Shown here: in pieces, positions 56,801-64,000 of the stretch | Position numbering within the stretch: the stretch's first letter is position 1 | Layout: the number at the start of each line of letters is the position of its first letter | NCBI RefSeq assembly: GCF_000230675.1 | Contig: NZ_AGIK01000002.1 | Location: 124,001-188,000, forward strand | DNA: 64,000 bases | Source: Synechococcus sp. WH 8016 | GTDB lineage: Bacteria; Cyanobacteriota; Cyanobacteriia; PCC-6307; Cyanobiaceae | Reading direction: 5' to 3' | Position numbers and translations under genes: made by a program | The notes under the pieces: model-generated | Seen by the model: only the letters and a program-made list of their open reading frames with translations | Database searches by the model: none | What the model was told of the DNA's origin: nothing

Positions 56801-57789
56801 CAGCTTTTAGACGCCATAGAAAATGGCACCGCTACCCGCTGATCAAGCCAGATCCCAACCAACAGCTCAAAAACAGCCAGGCCGAAAACCAAGATCCAGT
56901 CTCCGACGAGAAGGGCAAACGCCAAAAATGCAGTAGCGGATATATATGTGAGAGAGACGCGGGCATGAGGCCAGCCAGCCTGGTGGAGGCGTTGATAAAG
57001 ATGGAGACGGTGTGCTTGGAACACGCGCTGACCAGCTAGCGAACGCCTGAGTACGCAGATGCAAGCATCTCCCAGCAGTGGAGTTGCCACCAGTAGGTAA
57101 CCAAGCGCCTCAGGCCAGGTGGAGGCCTGGAGCACCAGGCCAGCGAACACCGCGCCGAGAAAGGTGCTGCCCACATCCCCCATGAATACCTTGGAGGGGC
57201 TCCAGTTCCAAAACAGGAAGCCAAGCAGCGATCCCACCAGGGCCCATAACGGCCAGGGCGCATCTAACACAGAAGACAGCGTGGCAATGGTCACTGCCAT
57301 GCATCCGGCTACCAGGCCATCAAGGCCGTCAGCGAAGTTGGTGAAGTTGATCACTGCAGTAATGGTGATTACCAGAAGCGTGAGTGCCTGTAATGACAAG
57401 AACCAGCTCGGGACAGCTGCAGGCAAGGCTGTGGCCAAAGGGCTGAGCAGCATCAACGGCAGAGCTGTGGCCAACTGGACGCCAAAACGCACAGAGGAAC
57501 CCAAATTGTGACGATCGTCGAGGAAACCCAGAGCAGCCAAGGGCAAGGCGCACATCACCACACCACTGATGGCAGAACCGGACGGCACGCCCCTGAACAA
57601 AGCCAAAGCATTAGCGAGCGCGGCCACGATCACAAAGACCAGCCCACCTCCGCGAGGTGTGGGGCGCTGGTGGGAGCTGCGGGCGTTGGGTTTATCAATA
57701 AGGCGCCCATGCAGCTGCGGAATCAAAACCCATAGGAGCACTCCACTAATTATGGCCGAAAACAGCAGCACAAATGAAGACGTGATCAC
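56800..57789 (-). CDS. WecA/MraY-family undecaprenyl-phosphate sugar-phosphate transferase
   Basis: A 329-residue membrane protein of about 10-11 spans. It has SHQRPTPRGGGLVF, LGFLDDRHNLG, the catalytic NFADGLDGL and FMGDVGSTFLG motifs, and HRLHLYQRLH near the C-terminal end (position of WecA's HIHH-type motif). It would transfer a sugar-1-phosphate to undecaprenyl phosphate to start polysaccharide synthesis. The sugar is unknown. It overlaps the dehydratase gene by one base, so the chain-initiation and sugar-modification steps are linked. Confidence 0.9.
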   Translation of the reverse strand: MITSSFVLLFSAIISGVLLWVLIPQLHGRLIDKPNARSSHQRPTPRGGGLVFVIVAALANALALFRGVPSGSAISGVVMCALPLAALGFLDDRHNLGSSVRFGVQLATALPLMLLSPLATALPAAVPSWFLSLQALTLLVITITAVINFTNFADGLDGLVAGCMAVTIATLSSVLDAPWPLWALVGSLLGFLFWNWSPSKVFMGDVGSTFLGAVFAGLVLQASTWPEALGYLLVATPLLGDACICVLRRSLAGQRVFQAHRLHLYQRLHQAGWPHARVSLTYISATAFLAFALLVGDWILVFGLAVFELLVGIWLDQRVAVPFSMASKS

Positions 57790-58378
57790 GAAATAAATAG
57801 ATGCAAGATCTCAACAGAATTCAATGGAGTCACAGACGCAACCACAGAACAAGCTCACAGGCTTCAAAATTAGCTAATTCTCCAGAGCTGCATGCGCAAA
57901 AAATCTTCAGATCACTACTCAGCAGACATATAAGATGTCAAGAAGAATCCCCGAAGCAATGAAGCCTCTATCATAATTGCATGAGACCTAAAGAGACCGG
58001 CAGACGATTAAAAGTAGGCCAGTGCAACGGACTTGACCTTTAAAAGGTTCACTCACATTGCCCAAACTATTAGGGCAAGCGACTATTAAGTGATGTTATC
58101 CATTGAAATTATAGTTTATACCAATAAGCCGCTTAACCATAGGCCAGAGATATTAAACCTTCTCCCATATCTGACTGACGGTCAGCCGCAGAAGTACGGC
58201 TTTATTTATCTACAACTCCTGATCGGGTTACTTCTATTGGAATTCCTTAGCGGTATGGATGCGGTGAAGATTCCCCACGGGCACCACGGTCGCTATGGCC
58301 GGGGTCCGCAGGGTTATTGAGGGCTGATCTGACAATAATCAGAGCAACCGAGATATGAGCCATTGAATGAGAGCCGGC
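57790..58378. other. Gap with a candidate small ORF
   Basis: About 590 bases between the WecA-like gene and the next minus-strand gene. It contains a short hairpin (TTGCCC...GGGCAA) at roughly 58059-58080 and one small plus-strand ORF, listed separately. No other gene was found. Confidence 0.5.
58090..58320 (+). CDS. Candidate small membrane protein with Gly/His-rich tail
   Basis: A 76-residue frame from the ATG at 58090 to the TGA at 58320, in the opposite direction to its neighbours. The first two thirds include a hydrophobic helix (FIYLQLLIGLLLLEF), and the tail reads SGMDAVKIPHGHHGRYGRGP. GC content and codon use change abruptly inside the ORF: the tail is GC-rich, the first part AT-rich. 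There is no clear ribosome site. It may be real or may join a remnant to a random frame. Confidence 0.3.
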   Translation: MMLSIEIIVYTNKPLNHRPEILNLLPYLTDGQPQKYGFIYLQLLIGLLLLEFLSGMDAVKIPHGHHGRYGRGPQGY

Positions 58379-59272
58379 TCAAGGCAGATCGGGCAGCGGA
58401 AACGGCTGAGGGGGCTCAGCCAGCAGCTGATGGCTGGGGATGAAACCAGCGAGGTCAGCGCCTATTCGCAGCACAGCTTCAAAGGCTTTGGGGGAGTACA
58501 GCAGCAGCGGCGCCATCAGCAGATAAAACAGGCGGCTGGGGATAGGGAGCAGGTAGCACCGACGGGCCGGATCCCCGCTGGGCTGGGCCTGCTGCAAAGC
58601 CTGGAGCATGGCGCGGTAGCTGAGCGGCACGTCTCCACCGAGAGGAATCCGCTCCGACAGCGCAGGATCACAATCGCGGCGACTGAGCTGCTGAGCCATA
58701 CGGAAGGCCACCGCCGCCAACTGACGGGCATGGATCGGCTGGCGAAGACCGGTGGAGGAGGGCAGGGGGAGCAGCGGCAGACGGCGAAGAAGCTGCAGCA
58801 GACGGCTCAGATTGCGGTCGCTATATCTGCCGACCTGGCCATAGATGAGGGTGGGCTGGAGGATTCGGCAGGGAATCTCCAGGCGGCGGCAGGTGCTGAG
58901 CAACTGCTCTTCAGAGCTGGTGAGGCTGCTAACCAGATGTCGGTCAAAGGGGTTAGCGGCGTAGCGTTTGGTGAGAGCAGAGGAAGAGGAACAGGCGATT
59001 AGGCCACGCAGCCCACTAACTCGCTCCGGGTGGGAGCGGGCCTGCTGTTCGAGGAAAGGAGCAAGCAACCAGATTGGCCCAAAGCTGATCCAGATCGCCG
59101 ACGCTCCCAATTCGCCGGCTGGGCGGAAGGCGACGGGATCACGGAAATCGGCACGATGGATGAATGACCGACGAGAATATACATATAGCTTCCAGCTCGG
59201 CTCAACAAGGGCAGCGCAGTGGCCAAAGGCTTCACCTGTGGGAGTAGCAGCGCCAAAGAGATGAAGCTGCAT
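58379..59272 (-). CDS. Atypical NAD-dependent epimerase/dehydratase-family protein
   Basis: A 297-residue extended SDR-like protein from the ATG at 59272. The N-terminal loop is FGAATPTGEAFG instead of GxxGxxG, and in place of the usual Tyr-x-x-x-Lys it has SSSSALTKRYAANPFDRHLVS, so the canonical catalytic pair is not visible. RILQPTLIYGQVGRYSD matches the family's later substrate-side segment. It may be a degenerate or structural SDR or use another chemistry. It overlaps the upstream GT2 gene by one base (TGATG). Confidence 0.75.
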   Translation of the reverse strand: MQLHLFGAATPTGEAFGHCAALVEPSWKLYVYSRRSFIHRADFRDPVAFRPAGELGASAIWISFGPIWLLAPFLEQQARSHPERVSGLRGLIACSSSSALTKRYAANPFDRHLVSSLTSSEEQLLSTCRRLEIPCRILQPTLIYGQVGRYSDRNLSRLLQLLRRLPLLPLPSSTGLRQPIHARQLAAVAFRMAQQLSRRDCDPALSERIPLGGDVPLSYRAMLQALQQAQPSGDPARRCYLLPIPSRLFYLLMAPLLLYSPKAFEAVLRIGADLAGFIPSHQLLAEPPQPFPLPDLP

Positions 59273-60102
59273 CAGCAGTGGCGCTCCAACAGACTCACCA
59301 GCCGACGTACATAGCGCAGAAGAAACGGGAAGAACCAACACCAACCGAAAGCGCGGCGATAGGCGCAACGCACCTCTTGGAGGCGGCGATGCGTCTGCTG
59401 GCCGCTGATACCACCGGCAGACATGTGCACCAGCTCTAGATCGAGACACTGCACAACCAGTTCAACCGAGCGACTCAGCTGCAAGAAGTAATCGAGGTCG
59501 GCCGAGAGGCGAAAGCCAGGGGCGTAGCGCGGCATGCGGCGGCGGGCACCCGGACCGAAGAGGGTGGCCTGATGTGGGGGAGTAGCCCCAAGCAGCAGGG
59601 CCCGTCGATAGCCAGACGCATTGAGCCAGCCAGCGGACTTAAACGCCGTAGGGCGGGTCAGACTATCGCTTGCGGCATCGACATAACGACCACGGCATAC
59701 CAACAGATCGGCTGTAACGCCCTGGGCTGCCGCCTGCTGCAGAGAAGCCGCCACGCGGGCCAGCACCGTGGGGGCGGCGGCCCAGTCGTCAGAGCCCCAG
59801 AACAGCAACCAATCGCCAGGAGAGGCTTCGGCAAAACCCTGGTTCATCGCTCCGAAGATTCCAGGCTCATCTGAGTTCTGCTCCAACCATCGGCAACGTG
59901 GGTCTCCTGCGCAGCACTGCATCAGCCACTGGCGGTGCTCAACGCCAGAGGGGCCATCGATAAAAAGCAACTGCCAGTGTGGCCAGCTCTGCTGCTGCAA
60001 AGAATGCAGCAAACGCGGGAGTAGGGCGTGAGAGTTGAGCGTCGGAACGGCGATCAACAGCGAGGGATCCTGCCTATTAGTGTTCAAACGAAAGGGCATC
60101 AA
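59272..60102 (-). CDS. GT2 glycosyltransferase
   Basis: A 276-residue family 2 glycosyltransferase: LLIAVPTLNSHALLPRLLHSLQQQSWPHWQLLFIDGPS is the N-terminal GT-A core, and GDWLLFWGSDDWAAA carries the D-D motif that coordinates the nucleotide sugar. No membrane span is visible. It probably extends a lipid-linked oligosaccharide. The stop overlaps the start of the downstream SDR by one base (TGATG). Upstream is a 600-base gap. Confidence 0.85.
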   Translation of the reverse strand: MMPFRLNTNRQDPSLLIAVPTLNSHALLPRLLHSLQQQSWPHWQLLFIDGPSGVEHRQWLMQCCAGDPRCRWLEQNSDEPGIFGAMNQGFAEASPGDWLLFWGSDDWAAAPTVLARVAASLQQAAAQGVTADLLVCRGRYVDAASDSLTRPTAFKSAGWLNASGYRRALLLGATPPHQATLFGPGARRRMPRYAPGFRLSADLDYFLQLSRSVELVVQCLDLELVHMSAGGISGQQTHRRLQEVRCAYRRAFGWCWFFPFLLRYVRRLVSLLERHC

Positions 60103-60704
60103 CGGTGTTAAGAGATGTGCGCGACTCCTTTAGGCCCTGAAAATCGAAATACATGGTGTGAAGCCGGACCGAATGCATTTGCGATATAGCAAGAATAATG
60201 CTGTCAACCATCGGCGAACACAGGCGTTAAACAAACTAAGCAACAGCAAGGGGCAGTCTATTACTCAGTTCTACAACCTGCCCTGTCTGCATAGCTACTA
60301 AAACCTGTAAATCCTGAGATTCACAGCGCACTCGCAGCAACCACTCGAACCCCTTGAGGAGTTGCTCCCTGAATCAAGAAAAGTCTATTAATAACTATAT
60401 TTTTTAGCAGATGAAAAGATCGGGGCCAGTAAAAATCACTTCGATTCAGCCCGTAGTCGGCAATTGCTTTCTAAGCAGTTACTGGGAATCTTGCCCCCAG
60501 CCAAAGAAATTTTCCAAACATAAAAACCCTGCTATTTTGACAGAATCTGGCAGGCATCAATACAAATTTTTTTGATAAAAATACATGCAGCCAGACGCCG
60601 AAGCAATAATCAATCAATTAAAAATTATTGATTATCGCAAACTAGTTCTTCATAAAAATGAATGCAATACCTGAAAATTGACTTGATTTTTAATCCTTAA
60701 TTGA
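60103..60704. other. Noncoding AT-rich gap
   Basis: No gene recognised between the GT2 gene and the acetyltransferase. AT-rich tracts around 60560-60660 and no convincing repeat or hairpin. Confidence 0.5.
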
Positions 60705-61283
60705 TCAAACAGAGCGAGAGATCCTCTCACCCACCACCACAGACGGATTGCCGCGCACGATCGCGCCAGCAGGCACGATACCACTGACGACGGCGCCAAG
60801 GGCCACCACTGCACCAGGGCCGACATCGGTGCCGGGCGCAAGCACAGCACAGGCTGCGATCCAGGCATCACTGCCAATGGTGATCGGACCAAGGCGCAGC
60901 TCAAAGCTAGGGGAGTGGAAATTGTGATTGCCGGTGCAAAGATAAGCACTCTGAGAAAGGCAGACGCGATCACCGAGAGTTATAGTGGCGAGGTTATCAA
61001 GCCAGGCGTCTTCGGCCAGCCAGCAGGCCTCACCCACAACAAGGCGCCAAGGGAACTTTACCCGGAGTCCGGGCTTGATTCGGCAGCCCGCGCCAATCCG
61101 AGCTCTAAAGGCTCGCAGTAACAGCACACGCCATGCGGAGCCGGGCAGCCAACGGGCACTGAGCAAGGGCGACCCGACGCAGAACCACAGGATTTGCCGT
61201 GAAATGGGGGCACCAGGATGCCAGCCAGACGGTGTGCGATAGTTACGGAGATCTTGTATTAATTGATCCATTTCTGTAGCCAT
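60705..61283 (-). CDS. WcaF-like hexapeptide-repeat acetyltransferase
   Basis: A 192-residue left-handed beta-helix transferase. It starts MATEMDQLIQDLRNYRTPSGW and shows hexapeptide turns from about residue 70 on, including the acetyl-CoA/His site TGNHNFHSPSF and the end GAIVRGNPSVVVGERI. This pattern matches the colanic-acid acetyltransferase WcaF subgroup. It would O-acetylate a surface polysaccharide sugar. Met5 is an alternative start. Confidence 0.9.
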   Translation of the reverse strand: MATEMDQLIQDLRNYRTPSGWHPGAPISRQILWFCVGSPLLSARWLPGSAWRVLLLRAFRARIGAGCRIKPGLRVKFPWRLVVGEACWLAEDAWLDNLATITLGDRVCLSQSAYLCTGNHNFHSPSFELRLGPITIGSDAWIAACAVLAPGTDVGPGAVVALGAVVSGIVPAGAIVRGNPSVVVGERISRSV

Positions 61284-61449
61284 AATAACAGATTAATTCA
61301 ACCGAAGAAATCGCCTTCAAAAATAGTTAAGCCAAATGGACAATTATCAAAATCCCTGAGGATTTTGCATATTATGCTTCATAGACAAAAGCAACATCAA
61401 AAATCACAGAATGCGGAAGCTATAAAAATTCAAAAGAAATATTTTACTT

Positions 61450-62580
61450 TTAATTTCTTACGAATGATGGTCTCTCTCCTCCACCCAGAACCCATGAATA
61501 GAGCTCATGAGTATCAGCAGCAGCCTGACTCCAACTGAAACTAATACGAACAAGAGATTGACCTGCATGCCCCATCGCAGCAAGCTCAGTTGAACTCAAT
61601 TTAAAACAACGCTCAAGAACCGCTGCTAAATCAGAAGGACTGGACTCGGCACGTAGCGCGGCACCAACTTGGAACGCCTCGGGCAGGTTGCAGGCCTCGG
61701 TAAGTATGCACGGTCGCTGATATGCCATGGCCTCCAGAGCCGCCATAGGCAAACCTTCAGAAAAAGAAGGGAGCACAAAGGTTGTGGCGGCTGAAAGAGC
61801 GGCTGCCTTCTGTGCACGGAATACCGGACCAAAGACATGTAAACGCTCTAACTCGCCGCGCTGCTGTGCCTCTGCTACGCGACGGGCCAAGGCACCATCG
61901 TCGCCATATCCCACAAGGGCCAGCCAGTAACGATGTCGCTTGGCAGCAGGGATCACGGCCTGCCAAGCTTTGAGCAAGGGATCTAAGCCCTTTTTGGGGT
62001 GAAAGCGACCGAGAAAAAGCATCACTGACTCCCCGGCAGGTATCACTCCATCCCAAGGTGGCAAACATTTCGCTACTGCATCCGATGCATTCGGCAGTTC
62101 CACGCCATTAGGAATAACGGCGATAGGCACTCGAGGCAAGAGCACACGTATTGCAGCGGCTTCTGCCGAGCAAAGTGCATGCAAACAACGAGATGACTCC
62201 AATGCTCTCTTCTCCCAAAGGTGCCAAACAAGTTGCTTTTTGTAACGGGAGATAGCGAGAGCCCCTGAGTCAAGCATTCCATGAGGAGCGATCACCAGCG
62301 GCAGAGGCAAACCAGCTGTGCGGGATGCGACACGTGTGGGGCTACGCCAAAGGCCGTGGAGATGAACCAATTGCGGAGAAGCAGCCAGCACGGCACGGCT
62401 TATTGCTCGATCTCGCTGGCGTGGTTCAAAACGATCTGCAGTGAGCCATGTGGAATTAAGCCCAATCGAATGCTGAGCAGCGCTTAGGGATTGCACCGCA
62501 GTAGCGATACCGCCATCGCTGGAATTAGCCGCGTGGGAGAGATGAATGATCACTAAGCACTGAAGAAACTGCAATAACAT
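61450..62580 (-). CDS. GT4 glycosyltransferase
   Basis: A 376-residue group 1 enzyme. The acceptor side includes HLSHAANSSDGGIATAVQSL and HLHGLWRSPTRVASR; the donor side has FLGRFHPKKGLDPLLKAW and FSEGLPMAALEAMAYQRPCIL with the E-x7-E pair. The start overlaps the polymerase gene by 56 bases from its ATG at 62580; a GTG at 62553 would reduce the overlap to 29. No sugar specificity can be assigned. Confidence 0.88.
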   Translation of the reverse strand: MLLQFLQCLVIIHLSHAANSSDGGIATAVQSLSAAQHSIGLNSTWLTADRFEPRQRDRAISRAVLAASPQLVHLHGLWRSPTRVASRTAGLPLPLVIAPHGMLDSGALAISRYKKQLVWHLWEKRALESSRCLHALCSAEAAAIRVLLPRVPIAVIPNGVELPNASDAVAKCLPPWDGVIPAGESVMLFLGRFHPKKGLDPLLKAWQAVIPAAKRHRYWLALVGYGDDGALARRVAEAQQRGELERLHVFGPVFRAQKAAALSAATTFVLPSFSEGLPMAALEAMAYQRPCILTEACNLPEAFQVGAALRAESSPSDLAAVLERCFKLSSTELAAMGHAGQSLVRISFSWSQAAADTHELYSWVLGGGERPSFVRN

Positions 62581-63910
62581 TTACAGGCTTGGAGTTTATG
62601 CGATACAACCAAAACAAAGGAAAAACCGAAAAAACAAATAAAAACAATACCTGCGGGAAATATCCTCTTGAAACCACTACATACAGATACGAAGCTGTTA
62701 ACAAATAAACACACTGTGCCAACGGTTCCCCAGATCGAACTAAAAACCAATTCCAAAGCTTACGCAGCATCAAGCCGAGAAAAAAACTAATTAGAATTAA
62801 TGACGGAAATCCTGCTACAAGGTAATATTCTGCATAATTAATAATAACAGCACCTTGAATATACACTCTTCCACCATAAAATGAATGCAAAGCATTTTGA
62901 TAATAACTTGCATCAGGTTTTGAGGGGAATATTGCCCTAGGAATTGGGAAAAGAACAGCCGCAACTAAAGGTTGCAACCCAACAAATGGAGAGCCAGGAC
63001 CGGGAGTCTCTGCCATCACCCCAGACGAAGCAAGAAAAACTCCAGTTTCACTGACGCCAGTATTTGTTAAACTGAACAAGTTTAGTTGTTGATCAAGCCT
63101 CGAAAAATCGAGACCTTTTCCATAGGTGCGGGTCAGACCTATAAACCCATTAAAAAGAATGAAACCAACCAAAAAGATTGCTAGAATAGAAATATTAGGT
63201 CGTTTCAAGCGAGCCAAATACCACAAAAGAAAAATAGGCACGATTAACAGGACAATGCGATAGCGGAAGCCAAGAGAGATATATACACTTGACGCTATAA
63301 ATAGCCAGCTAATAACAGACCAAAAATGCTTGCGTTGCTTCACCAACGCAGCAACCTGCAACAAAATTCCAGGTATAAGAAGATTGATTGAATAAAGAAA
63401 ATAGTTGGATAGACCACCCACATCTATACCAGTCTCACTAGACCTGCTCTCAAAATACTGATTTGCAAAAAAAGGATTTAGAAGAGCCAAAACACGCCAG
63501 CCCGTTACTAGGACAAACATCAACAGACCAATCTGACAAAGGCGATTACCCAACCTATATATTCGCTCAGAAGAAACATGAACTGTCGCCCGCCTTTGGC
63601 GTGGCAATCCCGTCTTGAAGTAGAAGCCAAGGAGTAGAAAACCATAAAAGAGAAGCGCTCCAAGCCAACCCCAAATGACTACATCGCGATGATCTAAACC
63701 GCGGTAAAACAATCCCTCACCAAGCGCCAAAGATTGCAATGGAGCAAACAAAACATAGTATGACAAAATTACGGCAACAAATATAGTTGGTCGATAAACT
63801 TGCAGGAAAGATCGCGAACGGAAGGCCTGCAAAATCTCCATAGCAAAGAGCCCCACAAGTGCAAAAACCAGTAAAAACTCACTGAAATCTAGAAGTTCAA
63901 AACCAAGCAT
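62525..63910 (-). CDS. Wzy-type oligosaccharide repeat-unit polymerase
   Basis: A 461-residue membrane protein of about 11 spans. It contains RSSETGIDVGGLSNYFLYS, GFRYRIVLLIVPIFLLW (the Wzy-type R-x-x motif region) and QNALHSFYGGRVYIQGAVIINYAEYYL, typical of oligosaccharide repeat-unit polymerases. It would join lipid-linked repeats in the periplasm. The ATG at 63910 is chosen because it forms a TGATG overlap with the end of the gene at the window edge; a longer frame starts at 63952. Confidence 0.78.
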   Translation of the reverse strand: MLGFELLDFSEFLLVFALVGLFAMEILQAFRSRSFLQVYRPTIFVAVILSYYVLFAPLQSLALGEGLFYRGLDHRDVVIWGWLGALLFYGFLLLGFYFKTGLPRQRRATVHVSSERIYRLGNRLCQIGLLMFVLVTGWRVLALLNPFFANQYFESRSSETGIDVGGLSNYFLYSINLLIPGILLQVAALVKQRKHFWSVISWLFIASSVYISLGFRYRIVLLIVPIFLLWYLARLKRPNISILAIFLVGFILFNGFIGLTRTYGKGLDFSRLDQQLNLFSLTNTGVSETGVFLASSGVMAETPGPGSPFVGLQPLVAAVLFPIPRAIFPSKPDASYYQNALHSFYGGRVYIQGAVIINYAEYYLVAGFPSLILISFFLGLMLRKLWNWFLVRSGEPLAQCVYLLTASYLYVVVSRGYFPQVLFLFVFSVFPLFWLYRINSKPVNVIAVSSVLSDHSSLPRG

Positions 63911-64000
63911 CAGACATGAGAAAGAAAATCGGCCAACAAGGCGGCTCGCCATGACCAGCGAGGATTATCGCAGGAATATTGCAACAACAATTGAATACCC
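63910..64000 (-). CDS. C-terminal end of an upstream gene (partial)
   Basis: The minus strand is open from the right edge to the TGA at 63912-63910, ending QYSCDNPRWSWRAALLADFL then SHV. The last residues look like the helical end of a GT4-type glycosyltransferase, but only about 29 codons are visible. The one-base TGATG overlap with the polymerase ATG is the same junction used three other times in these clusters (22660, 56800, 59272), which supports it as a real gene end. Confidence 0.5.
   Translation of the reverse strand, partial: GIQLLLQYSCDNPRWSWRAALLADFLSHV

Noticed and set aside
60650-60973. 107-codon minus-strand frame in the acetyltransferase 3' end
   Set aside because: Overlaps the hexapeptide-repeat gene in another frame without motifs.

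Overview
The window looks like chromosome from a marine picocyanobacterium of the Synechococcus/Cyanobium lineage. The supporting signs are a complete psbE-psbF-psbL-psbJ operon next to rubredoxin and Ycf48 photosystem II assembly genes, ndhC/ndhK and ndhS of the cyanobacterial NDH-1 complex, heme oxygenase for bilin synthesis, glcE/glcF of photorespiratory glycolate oxidation, glycogen phosphorylase, a FAD/NAD(P)-SelD fusion, and very tight gene packing. The assignment rests on gene content and order read by eye; no database search was possible.

Layout. 1-3.5 kb: ndhK (cut by the left edge) and ndhC on the minus strand; divergently rubA, ycf48 and psbEFLJ, closed by a strong hairpin terminator. 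3.7-9.2 kb: a zinc-ribbon-like conserved protein, a UDP-glucuronate epimerase plus UDP-glucose dehydrogenase pair, hisS and galE. 9.2-15 kb: a selD fusion, cca and uvrD/pcrA. 15-30 kb: a surface-polysaccharide region, visibly AT-rich for much of its length, with an O-antigen ligase/polymerase-like protein, two GT-C-type membrane proteins, one GT2, five GT4-like glycosyltransferases and an ABC exporter, separated by several empty stretches. It ends directly at the heme oxygenase stop codon. 30-45 kb is core metabolism: ho1, icd, glcF, a DUF1537 kinase, glcE, a mutarotase-like protein, an alpha/beta hydrolase, a cation/proton antiporter, glgP and mscL. 45-47.2 kb: a Fic protein with its own candidate operator and a DUF1778/GNAT toxin-antitoxin pair. 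47.3-52.3 kb: tRNA-Arg(CCU), RNase P RNA, rnc, a voltage-gated-type K+ channel, ndhS, rimM and a SLC13-type transporter. 52.4-54.8 kb: two head-to-head PIN-domain toxin-antitoxin modules and the C-terminal remnant of a hipA kinase gene. 54.9-64 kb: a second polysaccharide cluster on the minus strand: a polymerase, glycosyltransferases, a WcaF-like acetyltransferase, an atypical SDR, a WecA-like initiating transferase and a FlaA1/CapD-type dehydratase split into two reading frames.

How the genes fit together. Ugd, the glucuronate epimerase and GalE would supply UDP-glucuronate, UDP-galacturonate and UDP-galactose. The WecA-like enzyme would start chains on undecaprenyl phosphate. The glycosyltransferases, acetyltransferase and polymerase/ligase proteins would build an O-antigen- or capsule-like surface glycan.

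The points most worth a second look are: the frameshift splitting the FlaA1-like gene; the clustering of toxin-antitoxin, Fic and HipA genes between 45 and 55 kb with palindromic operators visible in the DNA; the SelD fusion; a K+ channel ending in a zinc ribbon; the DUF1537 kinase wedged antisense between glcF and glcE; and a small stop-interrupted membrane-protein ORF inside the first island. I saw no CRISPR array, insertion sequence or prophage.
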